Of a stretch of 64,000 bases of DNA, positions 1-9,346 are shown piece after piece. The position numbers were made by a program, and so were the translations under genes. The notes below the pieces were generated by a model. The model was given only the letters and a program-made list of their open reading frames with translations. It did not search any database and was not told where the DNA came from. The stretch spans positions 23,932 to 87,931 of the forward strand of contig JANLSD010000168.1 of the NCBI GenBank assembly GCA_031362245.1, given 5' to 3'. How positions within the stretch are numbered: the stretch's first letter is position 1; each line of letters starts with the position of its first letter. Origin of the DNA: JAAURS01 sp031362245. Lineage in GTDB: Bacteria > Cyanobacteriota > Cyanobacteriia > Thermosynechococcales > Thermosynechococcaceae.

Positions 1-1180
1 CCAGAATAGAACCGACCATGCCCCCCAGCAACACAATCATGATGGGTTCCATGATGCTGGTCATCGCTTTGACGGCCTGCTCGACTTCATCCTCGTAGAA
101 ATCGGCTACCTTCATCAGCATTTTGTCAATTTCCCCAGTCTCCTCGCCCACGTTAATCATTTGGGTTGCCAACACCGGAAAGACTTTTTCCCGTTGTAGC
201 GCCAAACTGAGCATCCCGCCCCCTTGAACTTCTCTTCGGGCTTCGTCGATGGCATTGGAGATAATTTGATTGCCTGCCGTATCTCTCACAATTTCCAGGG
301 CAGATAAAATCGGTACTCCAGATCGTGATAGGGAGCCAAAGGTGCGACAAAAACGAGCAACCGCCGTTTTTTGGATCAGATCTCCAAAGAGGGGAACCTT
401 GAGAGAGAATCGGTCAATGGTTTCACGACCCGTGCGGGTCTTGTAGTACTGCTTCAGACCAAAAACGACCCCAGTCACAAATACAACAAACGTAATCCCG
501 TACTGAGGTGTTCGCAGAAAGACGCTCAAATTTACCAGCAGTTGGGTAAAAGCAGGCAGTTGACCTCCGAGCTGTTTAAAAATCCCATCAAAGACAGGAA
601 TCAAGAAAATCACCATCCCAAAGAAGATGGTGACTGCAATGATAGTTACCACCACTGGATAAGCTAATGCGGATTTAATCTGATTATTGAGTCGGGTCTG
701 ATCTTCTAAAAGTTTAGAAAGTCGATTGAGCACTTCATCGAGTACCCCACCCATTTCTCCTGCCGCAATCATTGCGACGTAGAGCTGGTCGAAGGCTTCG
801 GGGTGCGATCGCATGGCCTCAGACAAACTCATGCCCTGCTGTACATCGGCATTAACCTGAAGCAGAATTTTTTTCAGCTTTTTGTTGGTGCATTGATCTG
901 CCATAACGCCCAGACCGCGCACCATCGCCACCCCAGCATTGACCAAGGCCGCAAACTGCCTTGAAAAAATAGCCTTATCTTTGACCTTAATGGAACCCAG
1001 AAAATCAAGATTAATCTCAAAATTTCCGTCTAGCTTTTTGCCTTGGTCTTCTTTGACCTCTATGACCTGAAGCCCCTGGCGCTGGATTGTCGTGCGGGCC
1101 TCCTTGAGAGAGTTTGCAGTAATTTTTTGACTACTGTTTTTTCCAACGGAATTTCTGGCACGGACAACGTAGGTAGGCAT
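1..1180 (-). CDS. pilC: Type IV pilus inner-membrane platform protein PilC (3' end outside window)
   Basis: This is the GspF/PilC family platform protein of the type IV pilus, an inner-membrane protein that couples the PilB and PilT motor ATPases to pilin assembly. The reverse strand reads MPTYVVRARNSVGK from the ATG at 1180 and stays open to the window edge (about 393 codons). Two repeated GspF domains are visible. The first contains the stretch RQFAALVNAGV and is followed by a hydrophobic segment around VVVTIIAVTIFFGMVIFL. The second contains RTFGSLSRSGVPIL and ends in a hydrophobic run at the edge. Family members are usually about 400 residues, so only the last dozen or so should be missing. 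It follows pilB and pilT on the same strand, as a pilBTC operon. Family assignment is firm; only the C-terminus is unseen. Confidence 0.93.
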   Translation of the reverse strand, partial: MPTYVVRARNSVGKNSSQKITANSLKEARTTIQRQGLQVIEVKEDQGKKLDGNFEINLDFLGSIKVKDKAIFSRQFAALVNAGVAMVRGLGVMADQCTNKKLKKILLQVNADVQQGMSLSEAMRSHPEAFDQLYVAMIAAGEMGGVLDEVLNRLSKLLEDQTRLNNQIKSALAYPVVVTIIAVTIFFGMVIFLIPVFDGIFKQLGGQLPAFTQLLVNLSVFLRTPQYGITFVVFVTGVVFGLKQYYKTRTGRETIDRFSLKVPLFGDLIQKTAVARFCRTFGSLSRSGVPILSALEIVRDTAGNQIISNAIDEARREVQGGGMLSLALQREKVFPVLATQMINVGEETGEIDKMLMKVADFYEDEVEQAVKAMTSIMEPIMIVLLGGMVGSIL

Positions 1181-1332
1181 ATCTAAATACTCTTAGCGCT
1201 TATCAACAACACAGGATCAAGAAAAATGAAAGAAAACCGATGAAAAAACAGCTCAGGAATTAATTTTGGATTTGAGATGAGACCTAGATGGCGTACTTGC
1301 GAAGGGGGGAGGATTACATCGCACCATTCACG

Positions 1333-2451
1333 TTATCGACGCATATTTGCTCCCGCCATTTCATTTGCTCCCACGGGGCCAGATCCCATCAAGCGCTGGA
1401 ATTCCTCGGGGCGGGAGGTTTTAGAGACGGCGGACTCAAAGGAGATGATTCCAGACCGATAGAGATCTGCTAAAACTTTTTCTAACGTAACCATTCCAAT
1501 TTTGCCCCCCGTTTGGATGGCGGAGTAGATTTGGGCCGTTTTGCCTTCACGGATTAGGTTGGCGATCGCCGGAGTCACCACCATAATTTCTTGGGCCAAG
1601 GTTCGACCATACTCCCCAGGCTTTACATTTTTGCGGGGAACTAGGGTCTGACTAAACACCGCCACCAAGGAGCCGGACAACTGAACCCGAACCTGAGTCT
1701 GCTGTTCGGGCGGAAATACATCCACCATCCGGTCTACCGTTTGAGCCGCTGAACTGGTATGGAGGGTCCCAAAAACCAAGTGCCCTGTTTCTGCTGCGGT
1801 AATAGCAAGCTGAATGGTTTCTAAATCTCGAAGTTCTCCTACCAGGACAACATCAGGATCTTCTCGGAGTGCCGCCCGTAGCGCATTGGCAAAACTGCGG
1901 GTGTCTTCTCCCACTTGGCGCTGGTGGATTACGCTTTTGACGGGTTCGTACACAAACTCAATGGGGTCTTCAATGGTCAGAATGTGCTCTGCCCGCGTCA
2001 CGTTAATGTTGTTAATCATGGAGGCCAGGGTAGTCGATTTCCCCGAACCCGTAGGTCCCGTCACCAAAATCAATCCTCTGGGCTTTTCTGACATTTCCCG
2101 CACAATATTGGGCAAACCCAAGGTTTCAATGGTGGGGATTTTAGAACTCAACGCCCGCAGTGCAGCGGCATAGGTACCGCGATCTTTATAGACATTGACT
2201 CGAAAGCGCGCCAACCCACGTACCCCATAGGAGCAGTCCAACTCCCAGTTTTGCTCTAAGTTTTTGCGCTGAGTATTGTTGAGCATGCTAAAGATCAGCT
2301 TCTGGCACTGTTCCGGCGTCAGTGGATCCCGATCCGTTGCCATGAGCTTGCCGTTGACTCGAATGTAGGGGGGAAGCCCCGCAGAAACGTGAAGATCGGA
2401 TCCACCCCGCTCCACCACTTCTTCCATCAAGTCTTCAATCATGTAGTCCAT
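1333..2451 (-). CDS. pilT: Twitching motility retraction ATPase PilT
   Basis: This is the hexameric AAA-type ATPase that powers pilus retraction on the cytoplasmic face of the inner membrane. The 372 residues match the usual PilT length. An N-terminal PAS-like part (GGSDLHVSAG) is followed by the Walker A motif GPTGSGKST, the Asp box (EDPIEF), the Walker B region (DPDVVLVGELRDLET) and the His box (GTLHTSSAAQT). The C-terminus has no extra domain. It lies between pilB (69 bp upstream) and pilC (152 bp downstream) on the same strand, which fits co-transcription. A second Met three residues in (2442) could also be the start. Assignment is firm. Confidence 0.95.
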   Translation of the reverse strand: MDYMIEDLMEEVVERGGSDLHVSAGLPPYIRVNGKLMATDRDPLTPEQCQKLIFSMLNNTQRKNLEQNWELDCSYGVRGLARFRVNVYKDRGTYAAALRALSSKIPTIETLGLPNIVREMSEKPRGLILVTGPTGSGKSTTLASMINNINVTRAEHILTIEDPIEFVYEPVKSVIHQRQVGEDTRSFANALRAALREDPDVVLVGELRDLETIQLAITAAETGHLVFGTLHTSSAAQTVDRMVDVFPPEQQTQVRVQLSGSLVAVFSQTLVPRKNVKPGEYGRTLAQEIMVVTPAIANLIREGKTAQIYSAIQTGGKIGMVTLEKVLADLYRSGIISFESAVSKTSRPEEFQRLMGSGPVGANEMAGANMRR

Positions 2452-2520
2452 TAACTTAAAGTCTCCAATTGTGCCTTTAAAATTGTGCAGTTAAATTTTT
2501 GTCAGCCCTCGTGGTAGCCG

Positions 2521-4518
2521 CTATTCTTCAAAGCGAGCTGTCATGCAGTAGGGGCAATCGAGCCACTCTTGCTTTAAATCTGCACTACAAACTCGACAGG
2601 TCAGAGAGGTCTTCCGTCTGGCTTTGAGTTCTGCCTCTAAGCCAGAGTCTGTAAAGGTTACGCGCTCGACCTCTTCTAGGGTAGTTTCGCCCCGCTTCAC
2701 CAAATTTAAGCTATAGGCTAGAAGCGTTATCATGCCTTCATCAACCGCCACTTCTTTAATGCGCTCTGTGGGTGCACCTTCAGTAATAAAGCTTTGAAGC
2801 GTTTCGGTAACACGCATAATTTCGTACACCCCGACACGACCTTTATAACCAAGGCCATTACATTTTTGGCAAGCCGTATAGCTGTTCTGAATTTCTTCAG
2901 GAGATAGTATATTGGCACGGTAAAAGGTGACTTCTGTTGCGGCTGAGGCGGAAAGGCCAAATCGAGAGAGGTTTATGGGCGAGGGTTGATAGGGAATTCG
3001 ACACTCAGTACACACTCGTCGGACCAGTCGCTGGGCGACCACTCCAATCAAAGACGCAGATACCATGAAAGGCTCTACATCCATTTCAGCCAGACGGGCG
3101 ATCGCACTGGCCGCATCATTGGTGTGCAACGTCGTCAAAACCAAGTGGCCCGTTAACGCCGCCTCGATCGCCGTCTTGGCCGTCTCCTTATCACGAGTCT
3201 CACCCACCAGAATCACGTCTGGATCCTGCCGCAGGAACGCTCGTAGAATTGAGGCAAAGTCCATCCCCTTATCTCGAATCACCTGCACCTGGGTCAATCC
3301 AGGCAACGTATATTCAATGGGATCTTCTGCCGTGCTGATATTTTTGCTTGGATCATTACATTCCGCGAGGGCCGAATACAGCGTCGTCGTTTTCCCAGAC
3401 CCCGTAGGCCCTGTCACCAAGACCAGTCCAAAGGGGCGACTCACCATATCTCGGACAATTTCTAAGCTTTCTGGATCCGTAATGAGTTTATCCAAACCAA
3501 GCTGTGTGGAAGAGTTGTCTAGAATCCGTAAAACCACCTTTTCGCCAAAGCGACTCGGTAGCGTACTCACCCGAAAGTCAACCTTACGGCCTTGAAACAA
3601 CCGCCGAATACGGCCATCCTGTGGTTGACGTCGCTCCGCAATGTCTAGCTCAGCAATAATTTTGAAGCGCGAAATAACTGCCGAGATAATTTTGCGAGGT
3701 AAAGGCGGAAAAGCATACCCCAATACCCCATCTTTACGGAACCGAATTCGGAGATTTTCCTCTTGAGGCTCAATGTGAATATCTGAAACCCCTTGCTGCA
3801 AGGCTTTTGCCAGCACCTTGTTAACCAAGGCAATAATCGGGGCTGTTTCTGCATCCTGAAGGGCTGAACCTAAGTCTGTTTCGCCTTCATCAATCGCCAG
3901 CTCCTCAAAGCCACCAATACTTTCGAGATCATCCGACAGATCAATATTCATGAGCTGGTCAGCTTCGACCTTGGCGCGCCGCGCTGCATTTTCGTCCAGG
4001 TAACGCTGAATCAACTGCTGATAGTCATCTGCCGCAATCACCATCCGGCGCAAAACCAGACCCTCAGGCCGCAACAGCCGATTCAGGCTATCTTGGGCAT
4101 TCAGATTATCTGGGTTCACCATTGCCACTAAAAGCGTGGATGGCTCGACATCTTCGTTAAGGCTAATCGGAATTAACTCATAGGTTCGACAAACATCCAA
4201 CGGAATGTATTTGTCAATTAGAATCCCCACCTGATCCGTGGGAATTTGATTTACCTCTGGGTCTAGGGAGTCAATGCCATAAATAATTTTCAGTTCAAAC
4301 AACTGCTGCTGTTTGTATTGACGCAACAAATCTGGAGGCAGTGGCCGCCCCGTCAATCCCTGAAGCACTTCGACCAGAGATTTCCCTGACTGGCGACTTT
4401 CTACAGAAGCCTGAAGCATTTGTTCTTGATCAACATAGCCAGTTTGAATCAGCTTATTCCCGAACGGAGAAAAGCTTTGTCGAGTAATGAGGGCGCGCCG
4501 GGAAGAAGAGTTGACCAT
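2521..4518 (-). CDS. pilB: Type IV pilus extension ATPase PilB
   Basis: This is the GspE/PilB-family ATPase that drives pilin polymerisation. The N-terminal 150 or so residues form an MshEN/T2SSE-N type domain. The C-terminal half carries Walker A GPTGSGKTT, AEDPIEYTLPG, Walker B DPDVILVGETRDKET and the His box TTLHTNDAAS. The family zinc-binding cysteines follow (CTECR and CQKCNG). The last 30 residues hold a second pair of CxxC motifs (CRVC and CPYC), like a small extra zinc ribbon that many PilB proteins lack. At 665 residues it is somewhat longer than typical proteobacterial PilB. It is the first gene of pilB-pilT-pilC and faces grpE across a divergent intergenic region. Confidence 0.94.
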   Translation of the reverse strand: MVNSSSRRALITRQSFSPFGNKLIQTGYVDQEQMLQASVESRQSGKSLVEVLQGLTGRPLPPDLLRQYKQQQLFELKIIYGIDSLDPEVNQIPTDQVGILIDKYIPLDVCRTYELIPISLNEDVEPSTLLVAMVNPDNLNAQDSLNRLLRPEGLVLRRMVIAADDYQQLIQRYLDENAARRAKVEADQLMNIDLSDDLESIGGFEELAIDEGETDLGSALQDAETAPIIALVNKVLAKALQQGVSDIHIEPQEENLRIRFRKDGVLGYAFPPLPRKIISAVISRFKIIAELDIAERRQPQDGRIRRLFQGRKVDFRVSTLPSRFGEKVVLRILDNSSTQLGLDKLITDPESLEIVRDMVSRPFGLVLVTGPTGSGKTTTLYSALAECNDPSKNISTAEDPIEYTLPGLTQVQVIRDKGMDFASILRAFLRQDPDVILVGETRDKETAKTAIEAALTGHLVLTTLHTNDAASAIARLAEMDVEPFMVSASLIGVVAQRLVRRVCTECRIPYQPSPINLSRFGLSASAATEVTFYRANILSPEEIQNSYTACQKCNGLGYKGRVGVYEIMRVTETLQSFITEGAPTERIKEVAVDEGMITLLAYSLNLVKRGETTLEEVERVTFTDSGLEAELKARRKTSLTCRVCSADLKQEWLDCPYCMTARFEE

Positions 4519-5006
4519 AAAGCTCCAACTAAAATCTCAAAAGAGACACAACGTATGTAGTGACAGTGGGATTTCAACTTTCTAAGGCAAGAAAGGAAAA
4601 AGCATACAGATTGCAGTCTCTCTCATCGTGCCCACTTTTAAGTTGATTTTTAGCAAAATGCCCTTGGAATAATTGAGAAAAATTGGGGCACAATAAACAA
4701 GTGCATCCATCTTGCCCTATCGTGAACGGAAAAACACCGTCGCACCATACAGATTGCTCAAGCTATATTACGAAAGAGAGGCGTCGAATTCCAACCAACC
4801 AAAGGGGTCATCAATGCTAAACTTAGGCTTAAACCTTTACAATTCAGACGGTTTAGTTATTCTAGAGGAAGCGTTGGTGAGGTCTCAACCGTTTTGTTAA
4901 AACCATACACCTAAATTTTCGTCAACGTCTCGATTGAGTGATAATCCTGACTGTATTAGAAACAGTCTAGGTGAGATATATTTTAAGGCTAAGAAACTTT
5001 CCGATC
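4519..5006. promoter_or_regulatory. Divergent intergenic region between pilB and grpE
   Basis: These 488 bp separate the outward-facing pilB and grpE genes and must hold both promoters. I looked for a CIRCE element (TTAGCACTC-N9-GAGTGCTAA), the HrcA operator expected for many heat-shock operons, and did not see one. A 62-codon ORF from about 4712 resembles no known family and I do not call it. No RNA gene or long inverted repeat is evident. Confidence 0.4.
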
Positions 5007-5810
5007 ATGAGCACCGACCGACCCGAAACGATTCAATATACTGAAACCGTTATGAGCGAGGATACCGAAGCAACAGCAGTAGATCAGTCTATGAACAGTG
5101 ATGCAGCAATGAATGCCGATCCTTCTGAACCCAGCGTAAACCCTGAGGTGATGAATCAAGAAACTGGCCCAACGATGGTTGAAGTGTTGTCCACCGCTGA
5201 AGATGAGACTGCTAACGCCACTGATGCTGAGCAAGACGCTGAATCAGAGACTCAGGTGAATATGGGCAACGATGCGGAGGCATTGACTCGCCTCGCCGCA
5301 GAGACAGAATCTTTACGGCTTCAGGTGGAAGAACGGACCAGCCAATGTGTACGCATTGCCGCTGACTTCGACAACTTTCGCAAACGGACTGAGCGTGAGA
5401 AAGGTGAGATTGAGCTTCGAGTGAAGCGAGATGTCATCAGCCAACTGCTTCCTGTTATTGACAGTTTTGAAATGTCAAGAACCCAGATCAAGCCTCAAAC
5501 GGATCCAGAGGTCAATATTCATAAAAGCTATCAAGGTGTTTACAAACAGCTTGTGGATGGCTTAAAAAAAATTGGTGTGTCTCCCATGCGGACGGAGGGG
5601 CAGCCCTTTGACCCCAATTTCCACGACGCCATTATGCGGGAACCCACGAATGAACATCCTGAAGGAACCGTCATTGAAGAGCTACGCCGAGGTTATTTAC
5701 TAGGTGATCTGGTGTTAAGACACGCCATGGTCAAAGTGGCCGCAACCTTAGAAGACGATGATGTCCCTTCGGAAGAGCAGCTCTCTGAAGACACTTCAGA
5801 AGTGTCATAA
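5007..5810 (+). CDS. grpE: Nucleotide exchange factor GrpE
   Basis: GrpE is the dimeric cytoplasmic cofactor that releases ADP from DnaK. I chose the ATG at 5007 (MSTDRPETIQ). An upstream GTG at 4971 would add 12 residues of no recognisable GrpE character. From 5007 the protein has 267 residues: a long acidic, low-complexity N-terminal part of about 100 residues, a coiled-coil segment leading into the conserved stretch DFDNFRKRTEREK, and a C-terminal beta domain (PFDPNFHDAIMREPTNEHPEG, VLRHAMVKVA). The long acidic leader is common in cyanobacterial GrpE. It is followed 105 bp later by dnaK and then dnaJ, a standard chaperone operon order. Confidence 0.94.
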   Translation: MSTDRPETIQYTETVMSEDTEATAVDQSMNSDAAMNADPSEPSVNPEVMNQETGPTMVEVLSTAEDETANATDAEQDAESETQVNMGNDAEALTRLAAETESLRLQVEERTSQCVRIAADFDNFRKRTEREKGEIELRVKRDVISQLLPVIDSFEMSRTQIKPQTDPEVNIHKSYQGVYKQLVDGLKKIGVSPMRTEGQPFDPNFHDAIMREPTNEHPEGTVIEELRRGYLLGDLVLRHAMVKVAATLEDDDVPSEEQLSEDTSEVS

Positions 5811-5915
5811 CCAATTCACGGGCATTGTTTTAACTGCTTTAAAAGCAGCTCCTAACGCTTAATCTGCGTTCTTTCTGTAATTGTGATCCAATTTTCTATT
5901 TGTTTGCACTAGGCT

Positions 5916-7892
5916 ATGGGCAAAGTCATTGGGATTGATTTAGGGACAACGAACAGTTGCGTCGCTGTTTTGGAGGGTGGTCAACCTGTGGTCATTCCCA
6001 ATGCCGAAGGGGGGCGCACTACTCCGAGTATCGTTGGATTTGGCAGATCCGGTGAACGACTGGTAGGGCAGCTTGCAAAACGGCAGGCTGTGACCAATGC
6101 TGAAAACACTATTTTTAGCATCAAGCGGTTCATTGGGCGACGATGGCAAGAAACGAGTACCGAGCGATCGCGGGTCTCCTACGACTGCGCCACGGGCCGA
6201 GACGATACGGTAGACGTGCTTATTCGTGGCAAAGCCTACACCCCGCAAGAAATTTCAGCAATGGTCTTACAAAAGCTGAAGCAAGATGCTGAAGCTTATT
6301 TAGGGGAGGCCGTTACCCAAGCGGTGATCACCGTTCCCGCGTACTTTAGTGACGCCCAGCGGCAAGCCACCAAAGACTCCGGCACGATCGCAGGGCTAGA
6401 GGTCTTACGCATCATCAACGAACCCACTGCCGCCGCACTCTCCTACGGCCTAGACAAACAGGATCAAGAACAAAAAATCTTGGTATTCGATCTCGGAGGG
6501 GGTACCTTTGACGTTTCCATCCTGCAAATGGGAGACGGTATTTTTGAAGTCAAGTCCACGTCTGGGAATAACCACCTGGGCGGAGACGACTTTGATGAAG
6601 CCGTTCTGCGCTGGATGATTGCCAACTTTTCAGATCAAGAAAACATTGATCTGTCTAAAGATAAGATGGCGCTCCAGCGCCTTCGAGAAGCAGCGGAGAA
6701 GGCCAAGATCGAGCTTTCTAGCACCATTACCACATCCATTAATCTCCCTTTCATCACGGCAGACGAGTCTGGGCCAAAACACCTAGAGATGGATTTGACG
6801 CGGGCTAAATTTGAAGAACTGGTCAAGCCCTTAGTGGATTCGACCTTAGAACCAATGGAGCAGGCGCTAAAAGACTGTGACTTTGGGACTGAATCCATTG
6901 AACGGATCATTTTAGTAGGTGGCTCCACCCGCATCCCAGCGGTTCAAGAGGCCGTCCGGCGTTTCTTTGGCGGCAAATTGCCTGACCGTTCCGTAAACCC
7001 AGATGAATCGGTAGCCTTAGGGGCTGCCCTCCAAGCTGGGGTTTTAGGCGGAGAAGTTAAGGATCTTTTGCTCCTCGACGTAACGCCTTTGTCCCTTGGA
7101 ATTGAAACCCTCGGGGGCGTTTTTACTCGCATCATTGACCGCAACACGACGTTACCCACTAGCCGCTCCCAAGGGTTTTCGACCGCCACAGACGGTCAAA
7201 CCTCCGTTGAAATCCAGGTATTTCAAGGTGAACGGGCAATGGTCAAAGACAATAAATGCCTCGGAAAGTTTGAATTAACAGGCATTCCCCCTGCCCCCCG
7301 TGGTGTGCCTCAAATTGAAGTCATGTTTGACATAGACGCCAATGGCATCTTAAATGTGTTTGCACAGGATAAAGGCACTGGGCGTAAACAGAGCATTCGG
7401 ATCTCTAATACGGGTGGACTGAGTTCCCTTGAAGTAGAACGAATGCGTCAGGAAGCGCAGATTTATTCCGACTATGATCGCAAGCAGCAAGAAGTTGCCC
7501 AGCTTAGAAATCATGTGGATAGTCTGATCTATAGCTATACCTCAACCATTCGAGAGAATGGCTCACTGGTGAGCGCTGAACTTCAGCAAAGTGCCGTTGA
7601 CCTAATTGATGAAATTAAGGGAATTGTGGGGCGACCTGACCCAGCGCCTGCGCTCCTGGGACAAAAGACCGATCAGCTTCAGCAAATCCTGTTACAAATT
7701 GGCTCCGCAGTCTATCAGAGTGCTCCAGGGCCTAGACCTGGAGGGGCTTTTGCCTCAACCTTTACTGGTAACGCCGGAAATGAGGAGTTTGAAACAGACT
7801 CAACCAGTTGGACTAATGTTGGCAATGAAGATACATTTATCGGAGATGACACCGACGAAACGGTCATTACAGACTATGAAGTCGTAGACTAG
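5916..7892 (+). CDS. dnaK: Molecular chaperone DnaK (Hsp70)
   Basis: This is the ATP-dependent Hsp70 chaperone that works with the GrpE and DnaJ encoded on either side. The 658 residues include the N-terminal ATPase signature IGIDLGTTNSCVAV, the second signature LVFDLGGGTFDVS, the third (ILVGGSTRIPAVQ) and a substrate-binding domain beginning near LLLDVTPLSLGIETLGG. The C-terminal lid is present but ends in an acidic tail (DETVITDYEVVD). Cyanobacteria carry several DnaK paralogues. The position next to grpE and opposite pilB resembles the Synechocystis arrangement containing dnaK1 (from memory), but I do not assign the number. The interdomain linker and ATP-contact residues look intact. Confidence 0.95.
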   Translation: MGKVIGIDLGTTNSCVAVLEGGQPVVIPNAEGGRTTPSIVGFGRSGERLVGQLAKRQAVTNAENTIFSIKRFIGRRWQETSTERSRVSYDCATGRDDTVDVLIRGKAYTPQEISAMVLQKLKQDAEAYLGEAVTQAVITVPAYFSDAQRQATKDSGTIAGLEVLRIINEPTAAALSYGLDKQDQEQKILVFDLGGGTFDVSILQMGDGIFEVKSTSGNNHLGGDDFDEAVLRWMIANFSDQENIDLSKDKMALQRLREAAEKAKIELSSTITTSINLPFITADESGPKHLEMDLTRAKFEELVKPLVDSTLEPMEQALKDCDFGTESIERIILVGGSTRIPAVQEAVRRFFGGKLPDRSVNPDESVALGAALQAGVLGGEVKDLLLLDVTPLSLGIETLGGVFTRIIDRNTTLPTSRSQGFSTATDGQTSVEIQVFQGERAMVKDNKCLGKFELTGIPPAPRGVPQIEVMFDIDANGILNVFAQDKGTGRKQSIRISNTGGLSSLEVERMRQEAQIYSDYDRKQQEVAQLRNHVDSLIYSYTSTIRENGSLVSAELQQSAVDLIDEIKGIVGRPDPAPALLGQKTDQLQQILLQIGSAVYQSAPGPRPGGAFASTFTGNAGNEEFETDSTSWTNVGNEDTFIGDDTDETVITDYEVVD

Positions 7893-7937
7893 AAAAGCTT
7901 GTCAACCACGTTAGTGATATAACACCCCCAGCAACCT

Positions 7938-9077
7938 ATGGCTCGTGACTACTATGAAATTCTAGGCGTTTCGAGGAACGCGGATGCCGACGAGCTAAAG
8001 CAGTCCTATCGTCGCTTGGCTCGGAAGTATCACCCCGACGTTAATAAAGAACCCGAAGCGGAAGAACGGTTTAAGGAAATTAGTCAGGCCTATGAGGTGC
8101 TGTCTGAACCTGAGATGCGCGCCCGTTATGACCGTTTTGGGGAAGCGGGGGTCAGCGCTAGTGCCGCATCTGGGGGCTATCAAGATTTCTCCGATATGGG
8201 CGGCATTGCCGATATTTTTGAGAGCTTCTTTGGGGGCTTTGGCGGTGGCGCGGCGGGTCAAAGTACGCGCCGTCGTTCAGCACCCACCCGAGGGGATGAC
8301 CTCCGTTTTGATCTCAAGCTTGAGTTTCGGGAGGCCATTTTTGGCGGAGAGAAGCAGATTCGGATTACGCACCTTGAAAATTGCGGGACCTGTCAAGGGT
8401 CAGGGGCCAAGCCAGGAACTCGTCCTCAAACCTGTAGCACCTGCCAGGGTGGCGGTCAGGTCAGAAGAGCCACTCGAACGCCGTTTGGGAGTTTTACTCA
8501 GGTTTCGGTTTGCCCAACCTGTAATGGAACGGGGCAAACGATTTCAGAAAAGTGCGATGGCTGCGGTGGAAAGGGACAGAATCAGGTTCCAAAAAAACTC
8601 AAGATCACCGTTCCGCCGGGGGTTGATACGGGCACGCGTCTTCGGGTTTCTAATGAGGGCGATGCTGGGCAGCGGAGTGGACCCACGGGCGACCTATACG
8701 TTTATCTCTTTGTCCAGGAAGACGCTGAGTTTCGCCGAGACGGCATTAATGTGTTGTCCGATCTGAAGATTAGCTACTTGCAGGCGATTTTAGGGTCTGA
8801 ACTGGCGGTTAAAACCGTTGAAGGTGAGGAAGCTTTGGTGATTCCAGCAGGGATTCAGCCTGGAACGGTCTTAACCCTAGAGAATCACGGTGTACCAAAG
8901 TTAGGCAACCCCGTCAGTCGAGGCAATCATCTCATTACAATCGCCGTTGAAATTCCGACCCGTGTTGCCCCTGAGGAACGCGAGCTTTTAGAGAAGCTGG
9001 CTCAAGTACGGGGAGAGCGGACTGGCAAGGGTGGCGGCGTTGAGGGATTCTTGGGTGGATTGTTTGGTGGACGATGA
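7938..9077 (+). CDS. dnaJ: Type I J-domain co-chaperone DnaJ
   Basis: DnaJ delivers unfolded substrates to DnaK and stimulates its ATPase. The 379 residues have the full class I layout: a J domain (residues 1-70) with the HPD motif (RKYHPDVNKE), a Gly/Phe-rich linker (FFGGFGGGAAG), four CxxCxGxG zinc repeats (CGTCQGSG, CSTCQGGG, CPTCNGTG, CDGCGGKG) and a C-terminal substrate-binding domain. It starts 45 bp after dnaK. Its stop overlaps the start of the next gene by 4 bp (ATGA), which suggests translational coupling. Confidence 0.96.
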   Translation: MARDYYEILGVSRNADADELKQSYRRLARKYHPDVNKEPEAEERFKEISQAYEVLSEPEMRARYDRFGEAGVSASAASGGYQDFSDMGGIADIFESFFGGFGGGAAGQSTRRRSAPTRGDDLRFDLKLEFREAIFGGEKQIRITHLENCGTCQGSGAKPGTRPQTCSTCQGGGQVRRATRTPFGSFTQVSVCPTCNGTGQTISEKCDGCGGKGQNQVPKKLKITVPPGVDTGTRLRVSNEGDAGQRSGPTGDLYVYLFVQEDAEFRRDGINVLSDLKISYLQAILGSELAVKTVEGEEALVIPAGIQPGTVLTLENHGVPKLGNPVSRGNHLITIAVEIPTRVAPEERELLEKLAQVRGERTGKGGGVEGFLGGLFGGR

Positions 9078-9346
9078 GTGAGTTTTTGGCCCTCACGCCC
9101 AATGCAACGCTCGATTTGCGGGGGACACCTTGTCCTTTAAATTTTGTGCGCACAAAACTGAAGCTCCAGCAAATGCAGCCCAATGAGCTGCTAGAGGTAT
9201 GGCTCGATCCAGGGGAACCGATTGAGCAGGTGCCAGATAGTTTAGTAATGGCGGGATACCAGATTGAGCGCCTAGAGGACAAGACGGATTTCTTTGTCCT
9301 TCAGGTAAAGACGCTGGGTGCTGATCTATCGCCCACTGCTTCATGA
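9074..9346 (+). CDS. TusA/SirA-family sulfurtransferase-like protein
   Basis: This 90-residue protein belongs to the TusA/SirA/YedF fold family, small proteins that carry sulfur as a persulfide on a conserved Cys. The N-terminal motif LDLRGTPCPLNFVRTKLKL has the family Cys (residue 20) followed by Pro, as in the CPxP-type motif, although the second Pro is replaced by Asn. It is locked between dnaJ and rsgA by 4-bp overlaps on both sides, so translation of the three is probably coupled. Whether it works in tRNA thiolation, cofactor sulfur transfer or chaperone redox control cannot be told from sequence. The family call is good; function is open. Confidence 0.82.
   Translation: MSEFLALTPNATLDLRGTPCPLNFVRTKLKLQQMQPNELLEVWLDPGEPIEQVPDSLVMAGYQIERLEDKTDFFVLQVKTLGADLSPTAS

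Noticed and set aside
4712..4900. 62-codon ORF between pilB and grpE
   Set aside because: No family pattern, no ribosome binding site of note, and located in a divergent promoter region.
4519..5915. CIRCE operator near grpE or dnaK
   Set aside because: No inverted TTAGCACTC/GAGTGCTAA pair found upstream of either gene.
8092..8766. 224-codon ORF in another frame within dnaJ
   Set aside because: DnaJ is unambiguous with J domain and zinc repeats; the other frame is a basic, Arg-rich shadow without motifs.
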